A DNA stretch of 52,516 bases. Source: a bacterium. Lineage in GTDB: Bacteria; Desulfobacterota_D; UBA1144. Positions 11,317 to 22,096 of this stretch are shown piece by piece (position 1 is the first letter of the stretch; each line of letters opens with the position of its first letter). Below the pieces are notes generated by a model, which had not been told where the DNA came from, did no database searches, and worked only from the letters and a program-made list of their open reading frames with translations. The stretch lies in assembly GCA_002708105.2 (NCBI GenBank), contig PAOQ02000009.1, forward strand, positions 15,678 to 68,193, written 5' to 3'. The translations under genes and the position numbers were made by a program.

Positions 11317-11712
11317 ATGTTTAACATACTAATTATTACTCATGGTAATTTATGTGAGGAATTGAAGTCTTCTTTAGAATTTGTTTTAGGAGAAAAAAGC
11401 CTGAATAATATCTTTACTATTAGTATAGATAAGGATTCAAGAGAATTTGAAGTCTACGCGAATAGAATATCAAACTACATCACCGATGAACAAGAATTAA
11501 TAATTTTTACTGATATGTTCGGAGGGACCCCATCGAATATTAGCTTAAGTTTCTTTAAAAGGGATGAGGTTGAGATTATATCAGGTGTTAATCTTCCAAT
11601 GCTGGTCAAGGCCTGTACAATAGAAAAGTATGAATCTTTTGAAGAAGCAGTTAATATAATAAAGAATTCAGGTCAGGAAAATATTATTGTAGCAGGAGAC
11701 TTAAATTTTTAA
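11317..11712 (+). CDS. PTS mannose-family EIIA domain protein
   Basis: ILIITHGNLCEELKSSLEFVLGE with active-site His; IIFTDMFGGTPSNIS. Confidence 0.9.
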   Translation: MFNILIITHGNLCEELKSSLEFVLGEKSLNNIFTISIDKDSREFEVYANRISNYITDEQELIIFTDMFGGTPSNISLSFFKRDEVEIISGVNLPMLVKACTIEKYESFEEAVNIIKNSGQENIIVAGDLNF

Positions 11713-11714
11713 CC

Positions 11715-12038
11715 ATGTCACAGTTAGATCATAATAGAGTTTTAGAAGAGTGGAGTAAAATTTTTCTTGTTAACCAATTTGAAGATTGGTCTTTAGATAT
11801 CTCATCAGAAATTAAAGAAGATTTTGCAACAATTGCGTTATTCTTAGATTATAAAACTGCTAAATCAGCAGGTGAGGAAAAAGAAGTTTTTGAAGGAATT
11901 AAAAAGGCTTCATTAATAATATTAGATTTTCTTGAAATACAAATCATTGAGAATCCAGAGGAAAAGAAAATTCAACTAATCCGAAAAGAATCATCTAGAG
12001 TTAGAGATGAAAAGCTTGCTAAAGAAATTTGGGGATGA
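11715..12038 (+). CDS. Uncharacterized 107-aa protein in the position often held by HPr
   Basis: Intact ORF in the same operon; no HPr motif (no GLHARPA). Confidence 0.7.
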   Translation: MSQLDHNRVLEEWSKIFLVNQFEDWSLDISSEIKEDFATIALFLDYKTAKSAGEEKEVFEGIKKASLIILDFLEIQIIENPEEKKIQLIRKESSRVRDEKLAKEIWG

Positions 12039-12820
12039 AAAATGTATTTTCTAAATTTAAAGGCTTTATCCTGGATCTCGATGGCGTAATTTACCTTGAT
12101 AAGCAGCTTATACCCTTTTCGAAAAAATTTATTGATTATCTTAATAAAGAGGATAAAAGATACGTATTTCTTACTAATGATTCCTCTCTTTCACCTAAAG
12201 CATACTCTAAAATACTTAACAAACTAGGAATAAAATGTACCGAAAAACAAGTAGTAACCCCAATAACAAATTTTATTGAAATCCTTAGAAAAGATTCTTT
12301 AATGAATGATCAGATCATGGTTTTTTCTAGTAAGCAATTGAAAAACTTTATTAAAAAAGAAAAAATTAAAATTATAGACAACCCATCAAGATATAAAGAT
12401 TCGAAGAGCATTCTTGTCTCTGGAAACATTAACTTTAACTATAAAGATCTTATGTATGCATCACTATGCGTTCAAAATGGTGCAAAATTATATGCTACTA
12501 GCATTGATAATAGTTATCCAACGGCTTTAGGAAATGTTCCTGCAACAGGCTCCTTAATTGCCGCAATCAAAAAGACCTTCCCCACTCCGGTTACCAATCT
12601 TGGTAAGCCATCAAAAAAAATTTTTAAATTAGCTCAAGAAAGGCTTAATATTAAAAAATCTGAAATATTAATGATTGGTGATAATCTAAAAACTGATATC
12701 GCAGGTTCAAATTCATTTGGAATAAAAAGCGCCTTAGTTACTTCTGGAAAAACTTCTCTTCAATCAGCAAGAAATTCTAAAATAAAGCCGGACTTTATTC
12801 TAAAGAATCTTAAGATTTAG
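12035..12820 (+). CDS. HAD-superfamily hydrolase, NagD/phosphoglycolate phosphatase-like
   Basis: FILDLDGVIYLDKQLIPFSKKFI, VFLTNDSS, LGKPSKKIFKLA, MIGDNLKTDIAGSNSFGIKSALV. Confidence 0.9.
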   Translation: MKNVFSKFKGFILDLDGVIYLDKQLIPFSKKFIDYLNKEDKRYVFLTNDSSLSPKAYSKILNKLGIKCTEKQVVTPITNFIEILRKDSLMNDQIMVFSSKQLKNFIKKEKIKIIDNPSRYKDSKSILVSGNINFNYKDLMYASLCVQNGAKLYATSIDNSYPTALGNVPATGSLIAAIKKTFPTPVTNLGKPSKKIFKLAQERLNIKKSEILMIGDNLKTDIAGSNSFGIKSALVTSGKTSLQSARNSKIKPDFILKNLKI

Positions 12821-14036
12821 TTCCCTGAACCAGGCAGACCATCTTACCAGAATGTTTATTTTCATACATTAATTGATGTGCTTTTGGAATCTCATCATAA
12901 TTAAAAACTTCAGAGACGACTGGGTTAATTAAACCCTGATGGACCAATTCATTTGCCCTTATACATTCTAAAGCATTTGCAAAGTGGGATCCTAAAATAT
13001 CCTTCTGCAGCATCCAGAGATATCTAACGTCAAATGAACAGTCATATCCGGAGGTTCCAGCGCATATAACTACTCTTCCAAACTTCTCGCAAACAAAAAC
13101 ACTAGCAGGAAACGTTGTTTCTCCGGGGTGTTCAAATATAACATTTGGACTTTTTCTTTCTCCAAGAATTTCCCATATTTTTTTCCCAAAATTCTTCATC
13201 TCTTTAAATCTTGCGGCAGTCTGTTCTTCCGTTTCATTTTTTCTATAAGCTAAATTAGGAAAATCTTTTCTATTTATAACTCCTACAGCACCTAAATCCT
13301 CACACATTTTAAATTTATCCTGAGAGGAAACAACTGCAACGGCTTTAGCTCCCATCATCTTGCATATTTGTAAAGCAAAAACACCTAGGCCACCAGCTGC
13401 ACCCCAAACAAGAACAACTTCGCCCGGTTGAATATTTGCTTTTGTAATCAGCATTCTATAAGCAGTAAAATAGCACAAAGCATATGAGGCAGCATCTTCC
13501 CAATTTAAATGTTTTGGTTTTTTTAATATTTGTTGTGCTTGAACCTTAGTAAACTGAGCAAAACATCCATTTGGAGTTTCATATCCCCATATCTGAGCTT
13601 TTTTGCTGACCATTGGATCGTAACTAATAAAGTCCCCACTTGATTGAGTCATGTTTGAATGAGGCTCTTCACTTTCAACTCCACAGTGGATAATTACCTC
13701 ATCACCCTTCTTCCAACTTTTAACATTTGAGCCCACATCCCAGACTATCCCGGAACAATCACTTCCAGCTATATGTAAATCTTGTTTATGCACATCTAAA
13801 ACTGATATAGGCTCACCGAGACCAGCCCAAACACCATTAAAGTTAATTCCAGTTGCAACAACTAATACAAGTACATCATTTGGTCCACACTCCGGAACAG
13901 GTAACTCCTCTTCCTGGAAAGATTTCATGGGCTCCCCATGTCTTTCCTTTCTAATTACCCAAGCTCTCATCTTCTTAGGTTTAAAATTAATATCCTCTGG
14001 TATTACTCCTATTGGTAATGGATCTGAATAACTCAT
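12810..14036 (-). CDS. ccr: Crotonyl-CoA carboxylase/reductase-type MDR enzyme
   Basis: RKERHGEPMKSFQEEELPVPECGPNDVLVLVVATGINFNGVWAGLGEP, AGSDCSGIVWDVG, FEHPGETTFPASVFVC. Confidence 0.92.
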   Translation of the reverse strand: MSYSDPLPIGVIPEDINFKPKKMRAWVIRKERHGEPMKSFQEEELPVPECGPNDVLVLVVATGINFNGVWAGLGEPISVLDVHKQDLHIAGSDCSGIVWDVGSNVKSWKKGDEVIIHCGVESEEPHSNMTQSSGDFISYDPMVSKKAQIWGYETPNGCFAQFTKVQAQQILKKPKHLNWEDAASYALCYFTAYRMLITKANIQPGEVVLVWGAAGGLGVFALQICKMMGAKAVAVVSSQDKFKMCEDLGAVGVINRKDFPNLAYRKNETEEQTAARFKEMKNFGKKIWEILGERKSPNVIFEHPGETTFPASVFVCEKFGRVVICAGTSGYDCSFDVRYLWMLQKDILGSHFANALECIRANELVHQGLINPVVSEVFNYDEIPKAHQLMYENKHSGKMVCLVQGTKS

Positions 14037-14049
14037 AAAAAACTCCTTT

Positions 14050-15057
14050 CTATAAAACTAAACTCATAGCATCTCTAATAAGCTCAAGATTTTTACTTGC
14101 TTGTTCTTGTGCTCTTTTTGAACCCTCAATGATTATATCTAAAATTTCGCTCTTATTCTTTAAAATTTCACTTCTTTTTTCTCTTATCGGACCTAAAAAT
14201 TGGTTGATATTTTTAACTAATGAATCTTTAACCTCTACGTCACCTATTTTACCTTTTTTGTACCTATCTTTAAAATCATTCAACTCCTCTAAATTATTAT
14301 TAAAAATATCATGATAAATAAATACAGGGTTACCTTCCACCTTTCCAGGCACATCCGCGCTAGTTCTATTTGGATCAGTAAACATCTTCATAACTTTCTT
14401 TTTTACAGTAGCTTCTGAGTCGCACAAATAAATTGAATTATTTAAAGATTTACTCATTTTACCCTGTCCATCAGTTCCCACAAGCCTGGACACTTTGCTT
14501 ATTAAAGGCTCAGGTTCATTTAAAATATTTTTATATGTAGAATTAAATCTCCTACCAATCTCCCTAGTGAGTTCAACATGACTTAGTTGATCTTCTCCCA
14601 CTGGAACAACTGAAGCGTTAAAAGCTAAAATATCTGCTGACATTAAAACAGGATATGAAAGCAAGCCTAAAGAATAATTTTCACTTAAATTCATAGCAGC
14701 TATTTTTTCCTTTAAAGTAGGAATTCTTTGGATTCTAGGAACTGAACAAAGCATAGAAAGTAAAACTGCTAGCTCGGAAATTTCTGGAATCCTAGATTGA
14801 AGATAGAAGCAAGACTTATTCGGATCTAATCCTACCGATATCCAATCAATCACCAATTCAAAAATGTTTTCTTTTAATGAATCGACTTTATCTTGATGAG
14901 TTGTAAGCATATGCAGGTCTGCAATTAAAAAGAAGCAATCATAAGTATCCTGAAGCTTAATTCTATTCTCAAGTGTCCCAACATAATGACCCAAATGTAG
15001 ATTTCCTGTTGGCCTATCACCAGTAACTAAAATTTTACTTTTGTTTTTATCATTCAT
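14050..15057 (-). CDS. trpS: Tryptophanyl-tRNA synthetase
   Basis: [46 protein letters not shown]. Confidence 0.97.
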   Translation of the reverse strand: MNDKNKSKILVTGDRPTGNLHLGHYVGTLENRIKLQDTYDCFFLIADLHMLTTHQDKVDSLKENIFELVIDWISVGLDPNKSCFYLQSRIPEISELAVLLSMLCSVPRIQRIPTLKEKIAAMNLSENYSLGLLSYPVLMSADILAFNASVVPVGEDQLSHVELTREIGRRFNSTYKNILNEPEPLISKVSRLVGTDGQGKMSKSLNNSIYLCDSEATVKKKVMKMFTDPNRTSADVPGKVEGNPVFIYHDIFNNNLEELNDFKDRYKKGKIGDVEVKDSLVKNINQFLGPIREKRSEILKNKSEILDIIIEGSKRAQEQASKNLELIRDAMSLVL

Positions 15058-15108
15058 AAATTTATAATTAAATAGGATATCTTACGTTTTATAATAAGAA
15101 AATATATT

Positions 15109-15780
15109 ATGAAAAAAATATCAATAAAAAAACTAAAACCCTTGTTGACTATTAGCAGAATAGAAAGAATAGATAAAGTACTTTCTAAAAGGACCAAGGG
15201 GATATCTGTTCTTCTAGAGGATATTTATCAAGGCCATAATATAAGTGCTGTGCTAAGAACATGTGACAATCTTGGAATACAAAATATATATGTAATACAA
15301 GATTCTAATAAAATTAATCTTTCAAAAGGTATTTCACTAGGGTCTGAAAAATGGGTGACTCTAAAGATAAAAAAAATAAACCAAACAAAATCTGCTTTTG
15401 TTAAAAAGCTAAAGAAAGAAGGATTTAAACTAATATCTACAGTTCCGCCGTCGAAGAAGAAATCGGTATCTTTAGAAGATTTTAAAATTAAAAGGAAAAT
15501 GATTATAGCTTTTGGTAATGAAGAAAAGGGTCTCAGTGAAGAGATACTTAGTGAATCAGATTCATTTATCAATATCCCCATGGATGGGTTCAATGAAAGC
15601 TACAATATTTCTGTTTCCTGCGCTATTATAATGAATCAACTCATATCTCAAGCAAAAGAAAAGAATAAATTAATCTATTTAAATAAAAAGGAAATGAATG
15701 ATCTAAGATTAGAATGGTATATAAAATCGATTAGAAATTCATCAAAAGTTATCAAAAATTTAATGAAAGAAAATCCATGA
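15109..15780 (+). CDS. trmH: SpoU/TrmH-family tRNA (guanosine-2'-O-)-methyltransferase
   Basis: LLEDIYQGHNISAVLRTCDNLGIQNIYVIQ, IIAFGNEEKGLSEE, IPMDGFNESYNISVSCAI. Confidence 0.9.
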   Translation: MKKISIKKLKPLLTISRIERIDKVLSKRTKGISVLLEDIYQGHNISAVLRTCDNLGIQNIYVIQDSNKINLSKGISLGSEKWVTLKIKKINQTKSAFVKKLKKEGFKLISTVPPSKKKSVSLEDFKIKRKMIIAFGNEEKGLSEEILSESDSFINIPMDGFNESYNISVSCAIIMNQLISQAKEKNKLIYLNKKEMNDLRLEWYIKSIRNSSKVIKNLMKENP

Positions 15781-15825
15781 TTTTAGATCAACAATGAACA
15801 CTTTAAATTAAATATTATAAGATTG

Positions 15826-15900
15826 CGCGCCTGGAAGGACTCGAACCCTCGACCTCCAGAGCCGTAATCTGGCACTCTAATCCAACTGAGCTACAGGCGC
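15826..15900 (-). tRNA. tRNA-Arg(ACG)
   Basis: Cloverleaf on the minus strand GCGCCTGTAGCTCAGTTGGATTAGAGTGCCAGATTACGGCTCTGG...GGTTCGAGTCC...CAGGCGCG. Confidence 0.96.
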
Positions 15901-15909
15901 ATTTTGATT

Positions 15910-15999
<90 letters not shown>

Positions 16000-16010
16000 A
16001 TAAAGTACTA

Positions 16011-17450
16011 TTATGGCTGATGAATTGGTAAAAATAAATCTGTAAAGTTTTTAACAGGAGTAAATAACGAGCTTGGTATTTCAACAAAGGTTGTATGCCA
16101 ATAATGCATGGATCCATTCCAAAGACCTGGAAGCTCAATAAACTGACAATCCCTACCACTTATTTCCCTTTTAACTTTCATCTTTAACAAATCTTCTGAA
16201 AAATTCTTTAAGTTAAATTTGTTACCCTGATAATCCTTTGTACAACATACCATTTCAACTGGGTTAAAATAAATATTACTTTCCCAAACCTTTCTTTGCT
16301 TCTCATCGTTAAAGTCAACTTGTGATTCTTCTACAATTTGTACGGACTCGGAATTTCCGTCGTATACCCAAAAAGGCTTCCCTCCCTTCGAGTTTTCATC
16401 TTTTATTACTCCACATACTCGTATTGGCTTATTAAGCATCTCAAGCACAAGATCAACCTTTTCTTCGATAGTTTTTCCTTTTAATTGTGATGGCAAAATA
16501 TGTTCAAGTTGATTAATCGAAGGTTCAAGTAATGAATAATTTCTTTCAGTAAAGGTTTGTATCATCATATCAAAATTCTTCTTTGTATTAAATGCAATAT
16601 TATACAAAGCCATAGAAACCTGGAATCTTAACTCTCTTGTTTTAGGCGAGATATTATCGATATTATTAATAAATATAAAATCTGCGTCTATATTATTTAA
16701 TCCTTCTAATAATGCACCATGACCAGATGGATGCGTATAGATGTCTCCATTTTTTTCTCTTATTAAATTATTATCCATATCAAGGCATATACTATTTGTA
16801 GATTTTAACTGAGTAATTAAATCATAATTTATTTCTAAGTTTTGATTTTGAAAAAAAATTGACTCCTTAATCTTAGAATCAAACTTATTATTTAATCCAT
16901 CTTGAACAGAAAAGTAAATTTTATCGTTTGTTATATCATCCAAAGAATTAAGCAAGAATTGTTCAAAAGGAGAAATGGAAGACTTGCCTATTTTATGAAA
17001 ATTAATCAATGCCTTTGGTTCGGATGATAAATTCATAAAATTTGCATCCAAGAGAATTTTTTCTAATTTATCGACATCTTTATTTTTAATAATTTCTTCT
17101 AAGTCAATATCATTACTTAAACAGCATTCTTCAATTTCAGAGAAAAAAGGAAGCAAATGAAGTTGAGAGAAAAACTCTTTAGAAAATTTATCAAAATTAA
17201 ACATTCTTGTTCCAGATCCTGAGGATGGAATGAACCTAGAAATAAATACTCCGGGCATGGGTGGGTTTGATTCAGAATTAATCCTTTTAATCTCGCTTGG
17301 TGACAATATTCCATCATTTTGGGTACAAGGTCTTATTAAAGTCAAAGTTTTAGGGCTTGAGTTGCCCGTAAGAAAATCAATTTGATTATCAACTGAATCC
17401 TTTGTAATCCCTTGTGAGGATAAAAAAACTAAATCTTTTTCATTCAACAT
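16011..17450 (-). CDS. DUF4301-family protein (nucleotidyltransferase-like); ORF track uses a GTG at 17453, ATG is at 17450
   Basis: SRFIPSSGSGTRMFNFDKF, THPSGHGALLEGLNNIDADFIFINNIDNI, CGVIKDENSKGGKPFWVYD. Confidence 0.85.
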   Translation of the reverse strand: MLNEKDLVFLSSQGITKDSVDNQIDFLTGNSSPKTLTLIRPCTQNDGILSPSEIKRINSESNPPMPGVFISRFIPSSGSGTRMFNFDKFSKEFFSQLHLLPFFSEIEECCLSNDIDLEEIIKNKDVDKLEKILLDANFMNLSSEPKALINFHKIGKSSISPFEQFLLNSLDDITNDKIYFSVQDGLNNKFDSKIKESIFFQNQNLEINYDLITQLKSTNSICLDMDNNLIREKNGDIYTHPSGHGALLEGLNNIDADFIFINNIDNISPKTRELRFQVSMALYNIAFNTKKNFDMMIQTFTERNYSLLEPSINQLEHILPSQLKGKTIEEKVDLVLEMLNKPIRVCGVIKDENSKGGKPFWVYDGNSESVQIVEESQVDFNDEKQRKVWESNIYFNPVEMVCCTKDYQGNKFNLKNFSEDLLKMKVKREISGRDCQFIELPGLWNGSMHYWHTTFVEIPSSLFTPVKNFTDLFLPIHQP

Positions 17451-17465
17451 CACAAAAAAACTTTT

Positions 17466-17539
17466 CGGGGTCGACGGGATTCGAACCCGCGACCTCTGGC
17501 GTGACAGGCCAGCGTTCTAACCAGCTGAACTACGACCCC
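17466..17539 (-). tRNA. tRNA-Asp(GTC)
   Basis: Minus strand GGGGTCGTAGTTCAGCTGGTTAGAACGCTGGCCTGTCACGCCAGAGGTCGCGGGTTCGAATCCCGTCGACCCCG. Confidence 0.97.
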
Positions 17540-17546
17540 AAAAAAA

Positions 17547-17618
17547 TGGGCGCTACAGGATTTGAACCTGTGACATCTTCCTTGTAAGGGAAGCGCTCTC
17601 CCGCTGAGCTAAGCGCCC
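17547..17618 (-). tRNA. tRNA-Val(TAC)
   Basis: Minus strand GGGCGCTTAGCTCAGCGGGAGAGCGCTTCCCTTACAAGGAAGATGTCACAGGTTCAAATCCTGTAGCGCCCA. Confidence 0.97.
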
Positions 17619-17655
17619 CGAATAGATTTTTATACTATATGCAGACAAGTAAATG

Positions 17656-20058
17656 TCAAGATAGGTTCAAAGGCTTCTCTGTTTCTGAAACCTCAACACC
17701 CAAAGGCATATCTGATAATACTGTATCTTTTAAAACTGCTTCTTCAGAGATAATGGCATGAGGTATAACATCATCCATATGACTTACAGAAACAATATTT
17801 ACATCCTTGAGAACCTCTTTAGGAATATCAGTTAAATCCTTTTCATTCTCTTTAGGAATTAATACAGTCTTTACTCCGCCTCTATGTGCTGCTAGAATTT
17901 TCTCCTTTAAACCACCTATAGGTAAAACCCTTCCTCTGAGGGTTATTTCACCAGTCATAGCTAGATCTCTTCTAACTTGCTTTTGAATTAAACCTGAAAG
18001 AATTGCTGTTGCCATGGCAATACCTGCCGATGGTCCATCCTTAGGTTGAGCCCCTTCAGGAACGTGAACATGTATATCAATTTTTTGATAGAAATTCCTA
18101 TCAAGTCCTAGTCTATGACCTCTAGAGCGAACATAACTCATTGCTGCTCTAGTTGACTCTTGCATAACTTCTCCTAGCTTTCCTGTAACAGTAAAATTAC
18201 CCTTACCAGGCACAATTGTGACCTCAATATTTAATAGCTCACCACCAACCTCTGTCCAAGCCAGACCAGTTGACATTCCTATTTGATCGCTGTCCTCTAT
18301 TTCTCCATGTTTAAACTTTGGAGACCCTAAAAGCTTTTGAACTACTTTTGGGGTTATATTTAATGAATAATCCTTACCATTTGTAACAACTTCCTTAGCT
18401 GTCTTTCTGCAAAGGGTTCCAAACTCTCTCTCAAGAGTTCTTACACCCGCCTCTCGAGTGTATCTCTGAATTGTGAAATTAACAGCCTTATCTGAAAATT
18501 TCACGTTGGAATCTTTGAGGCCATTATTCTCAAGTTGCTTGGGAATTAAATACTTTTTAGCAATTTTATTCTTTTCTAATTCTGTATAACCTGAGAGCTT
18601 TATGATTTCCATTCTATCTTGAAGAGCCCATGGAATCGTATGAAGAACGTTAGCAGTAGTTATAAATAAAACCTGTGATAAATCATAGTCAACTTCTAAA
18701 TAATGATCATTAAAAGTTGAATTTTGCTCAGGATCTAAAGCCTCAAGAAGAGCTGATGCAGGATCACCTCTAAAATCAGTTCCTACCTTATCTATTTCAT
18801 CAAGAAGGAAAACAGGGTTTTTTGACCCAGCTTTTTTCATCCCTTGAATAATTTTACCTGGCAAAGCTCCAATATAAGTTCTTCTGTGCCCTCTTATCTC
18901 AGCTTCATCTCTTACCCCACCTAAGGAAATTCTTACAAACTTTCTACCCATTGACCTGGCTACGGATTTAGCTAAAGAAGTTTTACCTACTCCTGGCGGT
19001 CCAACTAAGCACAAAATTGGTCCTTTTAATTTTTCAGTTAATGTTCTTACGGCTAAGAACTCAGTAATTCTTTCCTTCGGTTTTTCAAGACCGAAATGAT
19101 CTTCATCCAAGATTTCTTGTGCTTTTTCTAATGAAACTTCGTCTTCTGTTAAATCCGAGTTCCAAGGCAAGCTAACAAGCCAATCAATATAATTTCTAAC
19201 TACAGTTGCTTCGGCAGACATAGAAGACATACCCTTTAACTTTCTGATTTCTTTTTCAATTCTTTTCTTTATTTCCTCAGGAATGTCTTTAGTTTTTAAA
19301 GCCTCTTCAAATTCAATTATTTCGCTTTTCAAATCATCTTTATCTCCAAGCTCGCTTTGAATTGCCTTCATTTGTTCTGTTAAATAATATTCCTTTTGAG
19401 CCTTTTCCATTTGCTTCTTGACTCTATTTCTAATTTTCTTTTCAACTTGCAGAATTTCTAATTCTGATTGAATCTTTTCAAAAAGCATTTCAAGTCTTTT
19501 CGAACAATCTAAACACTCTAGAACTTCCTGTTTATCAGAAAGTTTAAACGTTAAATGAGATGCTATAGTATCAGATAACTTGCTTGCATCTTCGATAGCA
19601 GAAATTGTAACTAAAGTTTCAGTTGGAACCTTCTTGTTTAATTTTGTATAATCCTCAAAAGCTTCAATCAAACTTCTCATAATAGCATTTGTCTCAACAT
19701 CTGATTGATTATCTTCAACTAAATCCTCAACTTCTACATTGAAGAATTTATTTTCATCATCGAACCCTAATAGTTTTGCTCTGCTGACGCCCTCAACTAA
19801 TATTTTTACTGTTCCATCAGGAAGTCTTAACATTTGAACAATTGTTCCAATTGTTCCGATGTTATATATATCTTCAGGTCCTGGGTCATTTGTTTTTGCA
19901 TCAATCTGTGCCGAAAGTAAAATTTTCTTATCTGTCTTCATTGCTTCTTCTAAAGCTCTAATAGACTTTTCTCTTCCAACAAACAATGGGGCTACCATGT
20001 GGGGGAAAATTACTACATCTCTTAAAGGCAGTAATGGAAGTTTATATTTTGTACTCAT
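17656..20058 (-). CDS. lon: ATP-dependent protease La
   Basis: Walker [17 protein letters not shown]; Ser/Lys dyad [13 protein letters not shown]...[10 protein letters not shown]. Confidence 0.98.
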   Translation of the reverse strand: MSTKYKLPLLPLRDVVIFPHMVAPLFVGREKSIRALEEAMKTDKKILLSAQIDAKTNDPGPEDIYNIGTIGTIVQMLRLPDGTVKILVEGVSRAKLLGFDDENKFFNVEVEDLVEDNQSDVETNAIMRSLIEAFEDYTKLNKKVPTETLVTISAIEDASKLSDTIASHLTFKLSDKQEVLECLDCSKRLEMLFEKIQSELEILQVEKKIRNRVKKQMEKAQKEYYLTEQMKAIQSELGDKDDLKSEIIEFEEALKTKDIPEEIKKRIEKEIRKLKGMSSMSAEATVVRNYIDWLVSLPWNSDLTEDEVSLEKAQEILDEDHFGLEKPKERITEFLAVRTLTEKLKGPILCLVGPPGVGKTSLAKSVARSMGRKFVRISLGGVRDEAEIRGHRRTYIGALPGKIIQGMKKAGSKNPVFLLDEIDKVGTDFRGDPASALLEALDPEQNSTFNDHYLEVDYDLSQVLFITTANVLHTIPWALQDRMEIIKLSGYTELEKNKIAKKYLIPKQLENNGLKDSNVKFSDKAVNFTIQRYTREAGVRTLEREFGTLCRKTAKEVVTNGKDYSLNITPKVVQKLLGSPKFKHGEIEDSDQIGMSTGLAWTEVGGELLNIEVTIVPGKGNFTVTGKLGEVMQESTRAAMSYVRSRGHRLGLDRNFYQKIDIHVHVPEGAQPKDGPSAGIAMATAILSGLIQKQVRRDLAMTGEITLRGRVLPIGGLKEKILAAHRGGVKTVLIPKENEKDLTDIPKEVLKDVNIVSVSHMDDVIPHAIISEEAVLKDTVLSDMPLGVEVSETEKPLNLS

Positions 20059-20175
20059 GAAATCCTCCGGAAGGCATTATTTAGATAAGTTAACCATTAA
20101 ATATCCTTTTGCAACAAAAAAACAAGAAAAAACTAAAAAAATGAGAGAAAAACTAAAAAAATAGACAAAAATAGC

Positions 20176-21456
20176 TTAATTTAGTGCAGTTTTAGAAGAT
20201 TTATTTTCAAAACTTAATATTGGTGACTTATTATTCATAATAACTTCTTCTGTTATTACGCATTTCTTTAAGCCATCTAATGTAGGTATATCGTAAATTA
20301 AGTCCAAAATTGAATTTTCAATAATTGATCTTAAACCTCTAGCCCCAGTATCTCTTTTAATAGCCTCTTTCGCTATACAAACTAAAGAATCCTTTGTAAA
20401 TTCTAACTCAACATTATCATTAATCTTAACTAATCTCTGGTATTGTTTCACTAAAGCATTTTTAGGTTCTGTTAAAATTCTTATAAGTGCTTCTTCTGTT
20501 AAGGTATTGAGATAGGTAATAACTGGAACCCTACCGATAAACTCAGGAATAAAACCAAAACTTACTAAATCTTCTGACTGGATTGATTTTAAGAAATCAT
20601 TGCTATCTAGCCTTTTTACATTTTGTTGTTCGTCTTTCTCAAATCCGATTGAATTTTTTCCAATTCTTTTTGCAATAATTTTATCAAGACCACTAAACGA
20701 ACCACCTAAAATAAATAGTATGTTGTTTGTATCAATTGGAATAAATTCTTGCTGTGGGTGTTTCCTTCCTCCTTTAGGTGGAACATTAACAACAGATCCC
20801 TCAATGATTTTTAATAAAGCTTGCTGGACACCTTCTCCAGAGACATCTCTAGTTATTGAAGGACTGTCTCCACTTTTCCTTGCAATTTTATCTATTTCAT
20901 CAATATAAATTATTCCCTTTTCAGCTTTCTTTACATCAAAATCTGACGCTTGCAATAAACTAACTAACATATTCTCAACATCCTCTCCCACATAGCCGGC
21001 TTCTGTATAGCAAGTAGCGTCTACAATTGTAAAAGGAACATTTAAAAATTTAGCAAGAGTTTGCGCTAATAAAGTTTTACCAGAACCAGTAGGACCTATT
21101 AAAAGAACATTGCTTTTTTGTATCTCTACATCGTCAGAATTATTTTTCTTACTTTTTGGTTGTTGATTGGCACTTATTCTTTTGTAATGATTATATACTG
21201 CAACAGATAAATATTTTTTTGCTTGGCTCTGATCAATGACATAAGAATCTAGTTGTCCATTTATTTCATGGGGTGGTGGAATATATTCTAAATCCTCTGG
21301 ATTAACCTGCTCGCTTTTTTCGTCTTCAATAATTTCGGTGCATAGATCAACACATTCATTGCAAATATAAGTTTGGGGACCCGCTATAAGTTTTTTAACT
21401 TCTTTTTGACCCTTACCGCAAAAAGAACAACTTAAATCATCTTTTGAAGTACTCAT
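20176..21456 (-). CDS. clpX: ATP-dependent Clp protease ATPase subunit ClpX
   Basis: Zinc domain [51 protein letters not shown] loop (NSIGFEKD). Confidence 0.97.
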   Translation of the reverse strand: MSTSKDDLSCSFCGKGQKEVKKLIAGPQTYICNECVDLCTEIIEDEKSEQVNPEDLEYIPPPHEINGQLDSYVIDQSQAKKYLSVAVYNHYKRISANQQPKSKKNNSDDVEIQKSNVLLIGPTGSGKTLLAQTLAKFLNVPFTIVDATCYTEAGYVGEDVENMLVSLLQASDFDVKKAEKGIIYIDEIDKIARKSGDSPSITRDVSGEGVQQALLKIIEGSVVNVPPKGGRKHPQQEFIPIDTNNILFILGGSFSGLDKIIAKRIGKNSIGFEKDEQQNVKRLDSNDFLKSIQSEDLVSFGFIPEFIGRVPVITYLNTLTEEALIRILTEPKNALVKQYQRLVKINDNVELEFTKDSLVCIAKEAIKRDTGARGLRSIIENSILDLIYDIPTLDGLKKCVITEEVIMNNKSPILSFENKSSKTALN

Positions 21457-22044
21457 CTATTTAACATCCTTTTGTGTAATTATATTATCTATAATTCCAT
21501 AATCCAATGCTTCTTTTGAAGTTTGATAAAAATTTCTTTGTATATCATTTTTTATTATATCCAATTTTTTATTTACATGTTTAGATAATATTTCAGCCAC
21601 AATCTCTTGTTTTCTTCTTGTTTCTTCCATTTCCTTTTCTAAATCATAGTATTGACCACCAAGCTCGGTACCAACTGAATGTAGCATTATCGTAGAGTTT
21701 GGAAGAGAATTTCTTTTATTCTTTGCACCAGCAGAAAGAAGCACTGCACCCATACTTGCGGCAAGCCCGAAGCATAAAGTACTTACATCTGGAGCGACAT
21801 ATTGAATTGCATCATAAATCCCTAAACCAGCTGTAACGCTTCCTCCTGGAGAGTTAATATAAATATTTATATCTTTCTTGCTGTCAACTGACTCGAGAAA
21901 TAGGAGTTGAGCAACAACTAAATTAGCAAGATTATCATCAATTGGTCCTCCAATAAATACAATCCTTTCATTTAACAGTCTAGAGTAAATATCAAAAGCT
22001 CTTTCTCCAGAGGAACTTTGTTCAACAACCATTGGTATAAACAT
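21457..22044 (-). CDS. clpP: ATP-dependent Clp protease proteolytic subunit (Asn at the expected catalytic Asp position)
   Basis: [34 protein letters not shown] (Ser), STIMLHS (His); abuts clpX. Confidence 0.95.
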   Translation of the reverse strand: MFIPMVVEQSSSGERAFDIYSRLLNERIVFIGGPIDDNLANLVVAQLLFLESVDSKKDINIYINSPGGSVTAGLGIYDAIQYVAPDVSTLCFGLAASMGAVLLSAGAKNKRNSLPNSTIMLHSVGTELGGQYYDLEKEMEETRRKQEIVAEILSKHVNKKLDIIKNDIQRNFYQTSKEALDYGIIDNIITQKDVK

Positions 22045-22096
22045 AATTTGATTGTAATTGATGAGCGATTTTAGTCAATTAAGAAGAACACTTAAG

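Noticed and set aside
15228-15593. 121-aa ORF antisense to trmH
   Set aside because: No RBS or motif; the trmH frame is clearly conserved.
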